The notes below the pieces were generated by a model. That model did not search any database and had not been told where the DNA came from. It saw only the letters and a program-made list of their open reading frames with translations. DNA of 20,350 bases from Chloroflexota bacterium (GTDB lineage: Bacteria; Chloroflexota; UBA4733), in the NCBI GenBank assembly GCA_025449435.1, contig JANWJO010000166.1, positions 1 through 20,350 of the forward strand, written 5' to 3'. Positions 7,625-13,698 of this stretch are shown here, in pieces. A program made the translations under genes and the position numbers. The stretch's first letter is position 1. Each line of letters opens with the position of its first letter.

Positions 7625-8436
7625 CTACTGAGGTAGGATCAGCGAAGCGCCATTAGGAATCCCCATCTCGCGAGGCGCATTGGGAGTTAGTTGCTCCAAA
7701 AGTATCTGACCGCCCCACACGATAAGTTCGTGCCCCGTCCACACCATTGCAGCACCAATGCGAGGACTTAATATTCCTTTAGGCAGCTGAGTCCAATTAT
7801 CGGTTGCAACATTGTAGATGGACCCGTCGTAGAGGATGCCGGCGGCGGGATTGGGTCCATCCACAGAGGTATCGATACCTCCCCAGACCACCACGCGTGG
7901 GTCCGCGCCATTAGGCCCGATCACTATTGTTGTGCTGGCAAGCGTGCGCCCCTCTGGCGCGTAGCGTATGCTCATGGTTTTCCAAGTGCGCGTGGCTGGG
8001 TTGTAGAGTTCACCGCCGTTGAAAATAGTCTTGCCCTCTGGTGACTGGCCTCCCCACACCAGGAGTTCGCTGCCGGTCCATACGGCGACTGATTGTCGCG
8101 GCGCAATGAAAGTGTCGGGTATGTTTCGCCAGGTGAGCGTTGTTGGATCCAGCTCGGCGCCGGTATCGGTCGAGGCCACGACGCCGCTGACGAATTCCTC
8201 GGCTCCCCACACCAGCATCTTCGAGCCGGTCCATACTGACGCAGCGTCAGTGCGGGGTGGCTCGAAATCAACGGCGGGAATGGCCCGCCACGTGTTGGTG
8301 CTGGAGTCGTAGATCCACCGTCGCCATACAGGTGCTGAGGGGTCGCGTTGGGCTCGGCGCCACCCCACAAAATTAGTTCCGACCCGGTCCACACCACGCT
8401 CGTGTTGACGCGTGCTGCAAATGGCGGCGCCGGCAT
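7625..8436 (-). pseudogene. Kelch/galactose-oxidase-like beta-propeller remnant with frameshift
   Basis: Five blades are visible, each ending in a V-W-T-G-x-E/K-L/M-x-V/L-W-G motif, separated by segments such as YDSSTNTW, LDPTTLTW, YNPATRTW and YNVATDNW. Blades 2-5 are in the frame that ends at the stop at 7625. Blade 1 (NTSVVWTGSELILWGG, then HLYGDGG) is in another frame starting at ATG 8436. Joining them needs one extra base near 8311-8325, which would restore the expected GDGG-IYDSSTNTW pattern. The 5' frame has a stop eight codons above the ATG and no signal peptide is seen, so the gene also seems to lack its N-terminus; whole propellers have six or seven blades. It is either a decayed gene or carries a sequencing error at the frameshift. 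Intact relatives are usually secreted or surface proteins of unknown binding partner. Confidence 0.72.
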
Positions 8437-8561
8437 TGGCCTTCGCCGGTATCGCCAGCCTCATCGACACGCACTACGGTGGACACATTACCAAGCGGTA
8501 TTTGACCGGGTTGCGGATGGCACGGCGCTGGCGGTAGGCGCACCGCTGCAGAGAAGCGCGC

Positions 8562-9455
8562 TCACGCTGGGAGTTCGCCCGTCGCCAGCCAGCCGGCACA
8601 CTCCCGGCCGAGCTCCCGCAACGCGCGCGCTTCGTAGTCAGCGATCTCCTCGGCGGTGAGTGTGTCTTTCCAGCGCCCGTTCACGCCGCGATAGAAGAAC
8701 GTCTGCGCACCACCTTCAAATGCCGTTCCTTGGCGAGGCGTGAACTTCTCGGCGTTTGCCTTCATCCAGTCGAACGAGCAGTGCTCCAGGATGGCGTCCC
8801 AACACGCCTCGTTGATCGGGAGGTCGAGGAAGGCGGCGACTCGGCGAATTTCGCCAGGCATGTCGCGCTTCAAGTTGGCATAGTGGACGAGCAGCACGTT
8901 CGGCAGGTCCCGGATCGCCCACCAGCCGCGGACGTGCCCAAAGAAGCCCGATTGGTCTAGCCAGACGCGCCAGAACTCGCGGATATCGGACGGGGGCGCG
9001 ACGGACAGCGGCGCATTGATACCAGGCAAGCTGTTAAATTGATCCCGCGTTGCTTGGGTGATATTCGTTTGGTGGTGGTAGAAGCTCCATGTCGTGTCTC
9101 GCCCATCGCGCGCGACGTAAATGTAGCGGGCCTGGGGAGAGAAGACGAGCGCGTCGAGCGGCAAGTGGGTCTTGATGAACCGCCGGTGACGTTGCGCCGC
9201 GAGTAGCGCCAGCTTCTCCGTTGTGGGGTCCAGGCGAAAGTCCAGCCAGGGCGACAATCGCCAGACCTCAAGGTCCGGGTCACCATCGAACAGCAACTGG
9301 CCAACGATCTGCTGCATCCAGGTTGTCCCCGACTTGGGGGGTGTCGCGATGATGATGTCATCGCTGCGAAACACAAACTCGTCCCAGATTGTCGAGTCGG
9401 CGATACGGCTTTGCAGTTCCCGTGTCTTGCGCGGCCAGAAAATGGTCTCAGACAT
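8562..9455 (-). CDS. PAPS-dependent sulfotransferase (Sulfotransfer_1 family)
   Basis: 297 residues, the usual length for cytosolic-type sulfotransferases that move sulfate from PAPS to a hydroxyl or amine. Seen: the 5'-phosphosulfate loop TPPKSGTTWMQQI (38-50), RFIKTHLP with a histidine at the position of the catalytic base (H97), the 3'-phosphate site YVARDGRDTTWSFY (R116, S124), and the C-terminal RGVNGRWKDTLT (256-267), a variant of the RKGxxGDWKxxFT signature. The start is ATG 9455, with GGAGG nine bases upstream. The GTG three codons earlier lies against that ribosome binding site and is unlikely. No signal peptide is present. The acceptor substrate cannot be told from the sequence. The neighbours (kelch remnant, orphan ORF) give no pathway hint. 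Confidence 0.93.
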   Translation of the reverse strand: MSETIFWPRKTRELQSRIADSTIWDEFVFRSDDIIIATPPKSGTTWMQQIVGQLLFDGDPDLEVWRLSPWLDFRLDPTTEKLALLAAQRHRRFIKTHLPLDALVFSPQARYIYVARDGRDTTWSFYHHQTNITQATRDQFNSLPGINAPLSVAPPSDIREFWRVWLDQSGFFGHVRGWWAIRDLPNVLLVHYANLKRDMPGEIRRVAAFLDLPINEACWDAILEHCSFDWMKANAEKFTPRQGTAFEGGAQTFFYRGVNGRWKDTLTAEEIADYEARALRELGRECAGWLATGELPA

Positions 9456-9763
9456 GCACTGCACCCTCCTTCAATGCACACGTCACCGTGGCACAGCGAG
9501 CCAGCAAATCGCAAGAGCAACGCACGAGTTGGACAGAGGTCCTGTGAGGTTTAACATGTCAAAAGATGATTGACAAGCATTCTCATTGTGAAGAGTGCAG
9601 AAATGACTGGCGGGTGGCCAGCGCAAACCACGGCCCACAACGATATGCGTAGACGCTATGGTCGCTGCACTGCAGAAATCCTGCGGACGTCCTTGTCCAC
9701 ACCTACGTTGCCACTGCCAGCGTTATCAGGTGTGCGTTGCGATGTGCCGCGAGGCCCCGCTCA
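9456..9763. other. Non-coding gap upstream of sulfotransferase
   Basis: No convincing coding region on either strand; the open frames here have arginine/serine-rich, shadow-like translations. The stretch is less GC-rich around 9540-9600. It contains TTGACA-like hexamers in both directions (9570-9575 on plus, 9560-9565 on minus), but neither has a good -10 at 16-18 bp. A weak Fur-like 7-1-7 inverted repeat lies at 9571-9585. Confidence 0.5.
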
Positions 9764-10042
9764 TCAGTCGTGCTGGTGCACGGCGATGCCATTGCTCCAG
9801 TACGCTCTCGGCTCTTCCCCCTTTGGGGCATCGAGTTGCATATTGCGCCGGTGCGGTTCCAGCTGGTTGAGATCGGCGTCGCTTAGCGCGTCGCCCTTCT
9901 GGTGTAGGCTGTACGCCTCCGCCCGCGTGACCGGCAAAAAGGTCGAGAACTGCGGGTCGTCGCCAGCGAGCCAGTCGATGGTCTCGGTAAACACAGACAC
10001 GAAGTGCTGGGCGCAGTGTGGGCGGGCGAGCAGTGTGCGCAC
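9764..10042 (-). CDS. Small orphan protein or C-terminal gene fragment
   Basis: 92 residues from a GTG at 10042. I do not recognise it. Codon use is strongly GC-ending and the composition is balanced (FVSVFTETIDWLAGDD, LSDADLNQLEPHRRN, a C-terminal HQHD), so it looks like real or once-real coding sequence rather than a shadow. A TAG lies only four codons above the GTG, there is no ATG, and the purine-rich GGCGGG abuts the start, leaving no proper ribosome-binding spacing. It is therefore either a short gene with a poor start or the surviving 3' end of a longer gene. It lies alone between the sulfotransferase and a divergent aldo/keto reductase. Confidence 0.45.
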   Translation of the reverse strand: MRTLLARPHCAQHFVSVFTETIDWLAGDDPQFSTFLPVTRAEAYSLHQKGDALSDADLNQLEPHRRNMQLDAPKGEEPRAYWSNGIAVHQHD

Positions 10043-10185
10043 CCCGCCATATCGCTAGATGGCTCACCGAGCTCTATGCCCGTCTTCCTACCCTGTCACC
10101 AGGCATTGGGGAGGCGTCGGTCCAATGCTCGCTTGGCGCTACATCCCTGTTAGGTTCCGCGCTCCCACCAGCCAGCGTGCTGCGC

Positions 10186-10214
10186 TTGCACACGCCGCGG
10201 CCCTAGCCTAGGAT
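10186..10214 (+). promoter_or_regulatory. Possible promoter of the aldo/keto reductase
   Basis: TTGCAC (10186-10191) and TAGGAT (10209-10214) are 17 bp apart, about 57 bp before the ATG. The -10 matches TATAAT at four of six positions and the -35 matches TTGACA at only three, so this is tentative. A 6-bp inverted repeat GTGCCG-GCG-CGGCAC follows in the leader and could be an operator or a leader hairpin. Confidence 0.25.
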
Positions 10215-10270
10215 GGTGCGCGTGCCGGCGCGGCACACGAGTTGGGTGTCGTCCGGTGGAGGAGCGCAAG

Positions 10271-11245
10271 ATGCAGTACCGCGCGATGGGAAACTCCGAC
10301 TTGAAGGTGTCGGCGATCGGCTTTGGCGCCTGGGAAATCGGCGGCGGCTATGGGTTGTACGTTGAACAAGAGGTGATCCAAGCTGTCCAGCGGTCGCTCG
10401 ACCTGGGCGTGACGCTGTTTGACACGGCACTGGCCTATGGCGCTGGCCAGTCAGAGGAACTGCTGGGTCGCGCGCTGGGCGCACGTCGCCATGAAGCGAT
10501 CGTGGTGACGAAGTGCGGCCTCCCTACTCGCCCGAACTTAAAGCCACGTCGGGATGGCCGCTACCAGACCTTGCAGGACGACATCGACCACAGCTTGCGC
10601 TCCCTCAAGCTCGATTACGTGGACTTGCTGTTGCAGCACTGGCCGGACCCGGAAACACCCATCGAAGAGTCCATGAGGGCGCTGGTGGATATTCAGAAGG
10701 CGGGCAAGGCGCGCTACATCGGCGTGTCGAACTATCACCCCCACATGCTGCGCGAAGCCAAGAAGCACGCGCCCATCATCACTAACCAGGTGGGCTACAA
10801 TTTGTTTGACCGCCGCTGGGAACGCCAGATGTTCGACACGGCGCGCGAACTGGGCATCGGCATCATGGCCTACGGTCCGATGGCCCACGGATTGCTCACC
10901 GGCGCGTTCACGGCGAACACCACCTTCGAAGAAAAGGACTGGCGTTCGCGCGGCAACGTGTTCGGCCAGTCGCTGTTCACCGCTGAGCATTTGCCTCAAA
11001 ACGTACAAGTCGTACACGAACTCGAGGGCGTGGCGAAAGAAGCGGGAACATCGCTGGCGCCAATGGCGATCGCCTGGGTGCTACGCGATCCGTTGGTGGC
11101 AGTGGCGCTATCGGGCACGCGCCGGCCGCAGGAAATCGAGGAGAACCTCAAGGCGCTGGACGTACACCTAACCGCCGCTCAAAGCGCCGAAATCGACAGG
11201 ATCATGGCCGGAGCCAGCGGGCAAGTAGACGTCCTGCCGGGGTAA
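10271..11245 (+). CDS. Aldo/keto reductase
   Basis: 324 residues, an (alpha/beta)8-barrel NADPH-dependent oxidoreductase of the AKR superfamily. The catalytic tetrad is visible: D51 and Y56 in FDTALAYG, K81 in VVTKCG, and H123 in LLLQHWPD. Other family marks are IGFGAWEIGGG near the N-terminus, ARYIGVSNY, the QVGYNLFDR strand, GIMAYGPMAHGLLTG and a C-terminal ALSGTRRPQEIEENLKAL cofactor-binding segment. The start is ATG 10271, preceded at six bases by GGAGGAG; an in-frame GTG at 10256 overlaps that ribosome binding site. It stands alone on the plus strand and converges with the HAD gene. The physiological substrate is unknown; the subgroup resembles general stress or sugar-aldehyde reductases. 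Confidence 0.95.
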   Translation: MQYRAMGNSDLKVSAIGFGAWEIGGGYGLYVEQEVIQAVQRSLDLGVTLFDTALAYGAGQSEELLGRALGARRHEAIVVTKCGLPTRPNLKPRRDGRYQTLQDDIDHSLRSLKLDYVDLLLQHWPDPETPIEESMRALVDIQKAGKARYIGVSNYHPHMLREAKKHAPIITNQVGYNLFDRRWERQMFDTARELGIGIMAYGPMAHGLLTGAFTANTTFEEKDWRSRGNVFGQSLFTAEHLPQNVQVVHELEGVAKEAGTSLAPMAIAWVLRDPLVAVALSGTRRPQEIEENLKALDVHLTAAQSAEIDRIMAGASGQVDVLPG

Positions 11246-11255
11246 GGACCCCTTT
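11239..11255 (+). terminator. Hairpin at the end of the aldo/keto reductase gene
   Basis: GGGGT (11239-11243), loop AAGG, ACCCC (11248-11252), then TTT. The stem spans the TAA stop codon at 11243-11245. The T-run is short, so termination would be weak; the following repeat copies may add to it. Confidence 0.35.
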
Positions 11256-11279
11256 AATGTCCCCTTGGCGGGCGGACCG
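11249..11279 (+). repeat. Hairpin repeat, family 2, copy 2
   Basis: CCCCTTTAATGTCCCC followed by TTGGCGGGCGGAC. It is related to 6220-6260 and, in opposite orientation, to 11330-11373. It begins directly after the aldo/keto reductase stop codon. Confidence 0.5.
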
Positions 11280-11329
11280 AGTAAACGGTAGTACGCGGCC
11301 TGCGTGGAACCGGCACGAAGACCACAGAC

Positions 11330-11373
11330 CTTCCAGGAGCTCAGTTCCCCCGTCAGGGGGGGCATTAAGGGGG
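11330..11373 (-). repeat. Hairpin repeat, family 2, copy 3, inverted
   Basis: Read on the minus strand it is CCCCCTTAATGCCCCCCC, TGACGGGGG, then a CTGGAAG tail like copy 1. CCCCC at 11347-11351 pairs with GGGGG at 11356-11360 around a GTCA loop. Together with copy 2 it forms an inverted pair around about 50 bp of unique DNA, so the whole 11249-11373 block could fold back on itself. The HAD stop codon TAA lies inside this copy. Confidence 0.55.
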
Positions 11374-12003
11374 ATCGTAACCCCTCCCCGCTTGGGCGGG
11401 GAGCTGGTACGACGTGTGCATGCCGTGAGCCAGCGCGGCTTGGCGATGGGCGTCGCTGGCGCTGACGTAGGTAACGGCGGCCACAGGGAGGTCGAGAGCG
11501 AGCAGTGCTTGCTGGAACGGCGGCGATCCGGCTGGGTCGGGAGCAAGCAGGCAGCAGCGCAAGCCGTGCGTTAGCCCAGCGGCGTCGAGCACCGCTTGGG
11601 TGGAGGGGAGCGCTACGGCTGCGATGCCCACCGCGTAGCTGGTGGTGAGGGCTGCGAGCGCCGGCAGCACTCCATCAACGGGCACGAGCCAGCGATCGAG
11701 CCGGGCGGCGGCCGCGACTTCCTCGACGGTAGCGTCTTCAGGGTCGATGCCGAGCTCTTGTAGCACGATGCCGTAGTAGCAGATCCAGTCTTCTGTTTCG
11801 CGTTGCGTTGTGAGCGGCCAGCGGCGATGGTGCGAGTGCCACCAGGCTCCGGCCGCGCCAAACGCGCTGGCGAGCCGCATGGCGTCGTGCTGCCAGCCAT
11901 AGCTAGCCGTGGCTGCAGCGAAGCGTTCCGCAGGAGTAGCCACTGGCCATAACAGCACGTTGTCGATGTCCAGCAGGACGCCTTTTGTGCCTGGTAGGTT
12001 CAT
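11365..12003 (-). CDS. HAD-like protein lacking the usual Lys and motif IV acidic pair
   Basis: 212 residues. The N-terminus has a clear HAD motif I, VLLDIDNVLLWP (D12, D14), and the helical cap that follows fits a subfamily I HAD hydrolase. The central strand AVGIAAVAL stands where motif II is expected, but its usual Ser/Thr is unclear. The motif III lysine is not seen (the matching segment reads PAGSPPFQQALLAL), and motif IV has YVSASDAHRQAALAHG in place of the usual GDS..D. It may be a pseudo-phosphatase or a divergent phosphatase. The start is ATG 12003, with GGGGGGAG eight bases upstream. The last residues (QLPAQAGRGYDPP) are encoded by G/C-run hairpin repeat DNA, so the native C-terminus may have been replaced. 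It is divergent from the LexA-like gene, with 85 bp between starts. Confidence 0.8.
   Translation of the reverse strand: MNLPGTKGVLLDIDNVLLWPVATPAERFAAATASYGWQHDAMRLASAFGAAGAWWHSHHRRWPLTTQRETEDWICYYGIVLQELGIDPEDATVEEVAAAARLDRWLVPVDGVLPALAALTTSYAVGIAAVALPSTQAVLDAAGLTHGLRCCLLAPDPAGSPPFQQALLALDLPVAAVTYVSASDAHRQAALAHGMHTSYQLPAQAGRGYDPP
11384..11403. repeat. 8-bp GC hairpin inside the HAD 3' end
   Basis: CTCCCCGC (11384-11391), loop TTGG, GCGGGGAG (11396-11403) form a perfect inverted repeat. It overlaps the last codons of the HAD gene and directly adjoins family-2 copy 3, so it may be part of the same composite repeat or serve as a bidirectional terminator. Confidence 0.5.
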
Positions 12004-12088
12004 GGCTGGAACTCCCCCCGCTAACAGGCAATTGACTTTTGGTATCGCCCACCTAAGCATGGTGCCATTGAGCTTTCGAGGAGTGCCC
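12004..12088. promoter_or_regulatory. Divergent promoter region between HAD and LexA-like genes
   Basis: 85 bp serve both genes. On plus, TTGACT (12032-12037) is a good -35, while the -10 17 bp on (AAGCAT, 12055-12060) is weak. CACC-N7-GGTG (12050-12064) is a short inverted repeat overlapping that -10 and is a candidate operator. Two similar direct blocks, ATTGACTTTT (12031) and ATTGAGCTTT (12067), stand 36 bp apart. No GAAC-N4-GTTC-type SOS box is present. Ribosome binding sites are GGGGGGAG (minus) and GAGGAG (plus). The operator is speculative. Confidence 0.35.
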
Positions 12089-12772
12089 ATGGCTCGTGCC
12101 CTGACCCAGCGCCAGCTCGACGTGCTCACCTTTATAGCCCGGACGGTGGAACAGACCGGTCAAGCGCCGGCGCTGGTGGCGATCGGACGCGAGTTCGGCA
12201 ACATCTCCCTGCCTTCGGTGGAGAAACACATCGAGGCGTTGGAGCGCAAGGGATACATCGAGCGTCGCCGGCACCAACGGCCACCAATTGTGCTGTTGCA
12301 CACGGCGCCGCAGCAACTGTCGATACACGCCACTCTGGACGTGCCCATCCACGGCGCGGTGGTTGCGGCGTGTCCGCTCCGGTTCGCCCAACCGCCATTT
12401 GAGCAACTGACCATCGAGGCCGAACTGGTCGAGCGTTCCAGCACCGTGGTGGCCCTGCGCGTCGAAGGGTACGGGTTGGTGAACGAAGCGTTGCTGCCAG
12501 GTGATGTCCTGCTGATCCGGCCGGGCAAGCTGTTTGACCACGGCGATACTGTGGTCGCGCTGGTCAACGGCGGAGCCACGGTAAAGCGCGTGGAAGGCAG
12601 CGGCGACACGCGCATGTTGCTGTCAGCGCATCCCTCTGGTGAGCCGTTAGCCGCGCGCGGCTCAGACGTGTTTGGCGTGGTGATAGCTGTGCAACGGCGG
12701 CTGCCTCATAGCCATGGGATGGGAGGCACAGATGGTGGCGGAGGTGAGCGCGGGAACAACCCCACCCCCTAG
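12089..12772 (+). CDS. LexA-like repressor lacking the autocleavage serine
   Basis: 227 residues with full-length LexA architecture. The N-terminal winged helix reads LTQRQLDVLTFIARTVEQTG, IGREFG, SVEKHIEALERKGYIERR (5-60). The C-terminal S24-like fold reads VPIHGAVVAACPL (86-97), VEGYGLVNEALLPGDVLLI (125-143) and VALVNGGATVKRVE (156-169). Against LexA, the cleavage pair Ala-Gly is Ala94-Cys95, the catalytic serine (V-x-G-x-S-M) is Gly129, and the lysine is kept (K166). Self-cleavage, and so ordinary SOS derepression, should not work; dimerisation and DNA binding look intact. The start is ATG 12089, with GAGGAG five bases upstream. A glycine-rich tail (about 210-227) runs into a palindromic repeat that holds the stop codon. 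It probably regulates itself and the divergent HAD gene. It is a LexA paralogue, not the housekeeping LexA. Confidence 0.88.
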   Translation: MARALTQRQLDVLTFIARTVEQTGQAPALVAIGREFGNISLPSVEKHIEALERKGYIERRRHQRPPIVLLHTAPQQLSIHATLDVPIHGAVVAACPLRFAQPPFEQLTIEAELVERSSTVVALRVEGYGLVNEALLPGDVLLIRPGKLFDHGDTVVALVNGGATVKRVEGSGDTRMLLSAHPSGEPLAARGSDVFGVVIAVQRRLPHSHGMGGTDGGGGERGNNPTP

Positions 12773-12839
12773 CTTGCTGCGGGTGCATGCCCCGGGTGCC
12801 CTTGGAGCGAGCATCCGGCGCGGCAAGGGGGTGAGGTTC
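12754..12839. repeat. 86-bp palindromic element between convergent genes, with family-1 repeat at its centre
   Basis: The outer arms GAAC...CACCCCC...CTTGC (from 12754) and GCAAGGGGGTGAGGTTC (to 12839) are near-complementary. The inner block 12782-12821 is the second copy of the 40-bp family-1 repeat, with its own CCGGGTGC/GCATCCGG stem. The element contains the TAG of the LexA-like gene (12770-12772) and ends 10 bp before the stop of the isomerase gene on the other strand. It would work well as a bidirectional terminator, but its relation to 6311-6350 suggests a REP/MITE-type origin. Confidence 0.6.
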
Positions 12840-12848
12840 GACCCTCCT

Positions 12849-13673
12849 TTACCCAACCATCTCCCGCAACAACGCGATGTGCTGGGGGTAGGCTTCTTCG
12901 GGTGCGGGGATTTCAGGATGCCACTTCTTCTCCCACTCCACGCTCACCCAGCCGTTGTAGCCGTGGGTCTTGAGCGTGTGCATCTGCCCTTGCACGGGCA
13001 CCTCGCCTTTGCCCAGCAGCACCAGTTGCCAGTCGTTGCCGCCCGGCGCCTTGCGATAGGCGTCTTTGACGTGGACGTGTGCCAGGCGCGCGCCGATGAG
13101 GCGAAACACCTCCTCCGGTGACTCGCCGACGCGGTAGGGATGGTGGCTATCCCACAACGCGCCGATGCATGGCGAGTCGACAGTGTTGAGCACGGCGGCG
13201 GTGCGGCGGGCAGAGCTAAACGCGTCATGGGTTTCCAGGGCCACCGACACGCCGGCACGTTGGGCGGCGGGAGCGGCTGCGCGCAGGCCACTTGCCACCC
13301 AGCCGTTCACTTCCTCGTCGCTAGGTTCCGGTCCGTCCCCGGCCTGGTTTGGACCACCAAAGATACGCAGCACCGGCACCTGGGTAGCTTGAGCTAACGC
13401 GATCCAGTGCAGCAGATCTTGCACTTGCGCCTCACGATCGCTGGCGGCGCGCAAGTTGAACCGGCAGGACGTGTCCAGGGCGCAGGTATCGATGCCCTGC
13501 TTGCGGCCCGCAGCGACGGCCTGCTTCACCGCCTCGGCGTCGGTAACTGGGTTGATGAGGGCGCCATCGAGCAAGCGCCACTCGATGCCCTCGTAACCGA
13601 ATTTTTTGGCCGCGCTGATGGTCTGCTCGACCGACCACTCGGGGTTACCCAGCGTGCTGAACGCGAATTTCAT
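12849..13673 (-). CDS. Sugar phosphate isomerase/epimerase-like TIM barrel protein (AP_endonuc_2 family)
   Basis: 274 residues, typical for the xylose-isomerase-like TIM barrel superfamily. The N-terminus MKFAFSTLGNPEWSVEQTIS and YEGIEWR are the first strands. Likely metal ligands in order are E147 and H149 (VALETHD), D175 with H177/H178 (ALWDSHH), H201 and D204 (HVHVKD), and E246 or E248 (VSVEWEKKW). Such proteins isomerise or epimerise ketoses, or act as inositol or hydroxypyruvate isomerases; the substrate is not predictable. The start is ATG 13673, with GAGAGG five bases upstream. It begins 25 bp after the stop of the LarA-like gene, so it is probably the last gene of the long minus-strand operon and ends at the palindromic element. 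Confidence 0.9.
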   Translation of the reverse strand: MKFAFSTLGNPEWSVEQTISAAKKFGYEGIEWRLLDGALINPVTDAEAVKQAVAAGRKQGIDTCALDTSCRFNLRAASDREAQVQDLLHWIALAQATQVPVLRIFGGPNQAGDGPEPSDEEVNGWVASGLRAAAPAAQRAGVSVALETHDAFSSARRTAAVLNTVDSPCIGALWDSHHPYRVGESPEEVFRLIGARLAHVHVKDAYRKAPGGNDWQLVLLGKGEVPVQGQMHTLKTHGYNGWVSVEWEKKWHPEIPAPEEAYPQHIALLREMVG

Positions 13674-13698
13674 GGTTGCCTCTCTGCTGGCGTACGGA

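Noticed and set aside
9560..9575. TTGACA hexamers in both directions as a divergent promoter
   Set aside because: Neither has a TATAAT-like hexamer at 16-18 bp spacing.
9571..9585. Fur-box-like 7-1-7 inverted repeat TGACAAG-C-ATTCTCA
   Set aside because: Only five of seven positions are complementary, it is over 110 bp from the nearest start, and no iron gene is adjacent. Chance is likely in an AT-richer patch.
9726..10067. Overlapping 113-residue minus frame
   Set aside because: Its arginine/alanine-rich composition is typical of a shadow of the 92-residue frame.
11909..12088. Upstream extension of the LexA-like frame
   Set aside because: It overlaps the HAD gene start on the other strand. 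ATG 12089 has a clear GAGGAG site and starts the conserved winged helix.
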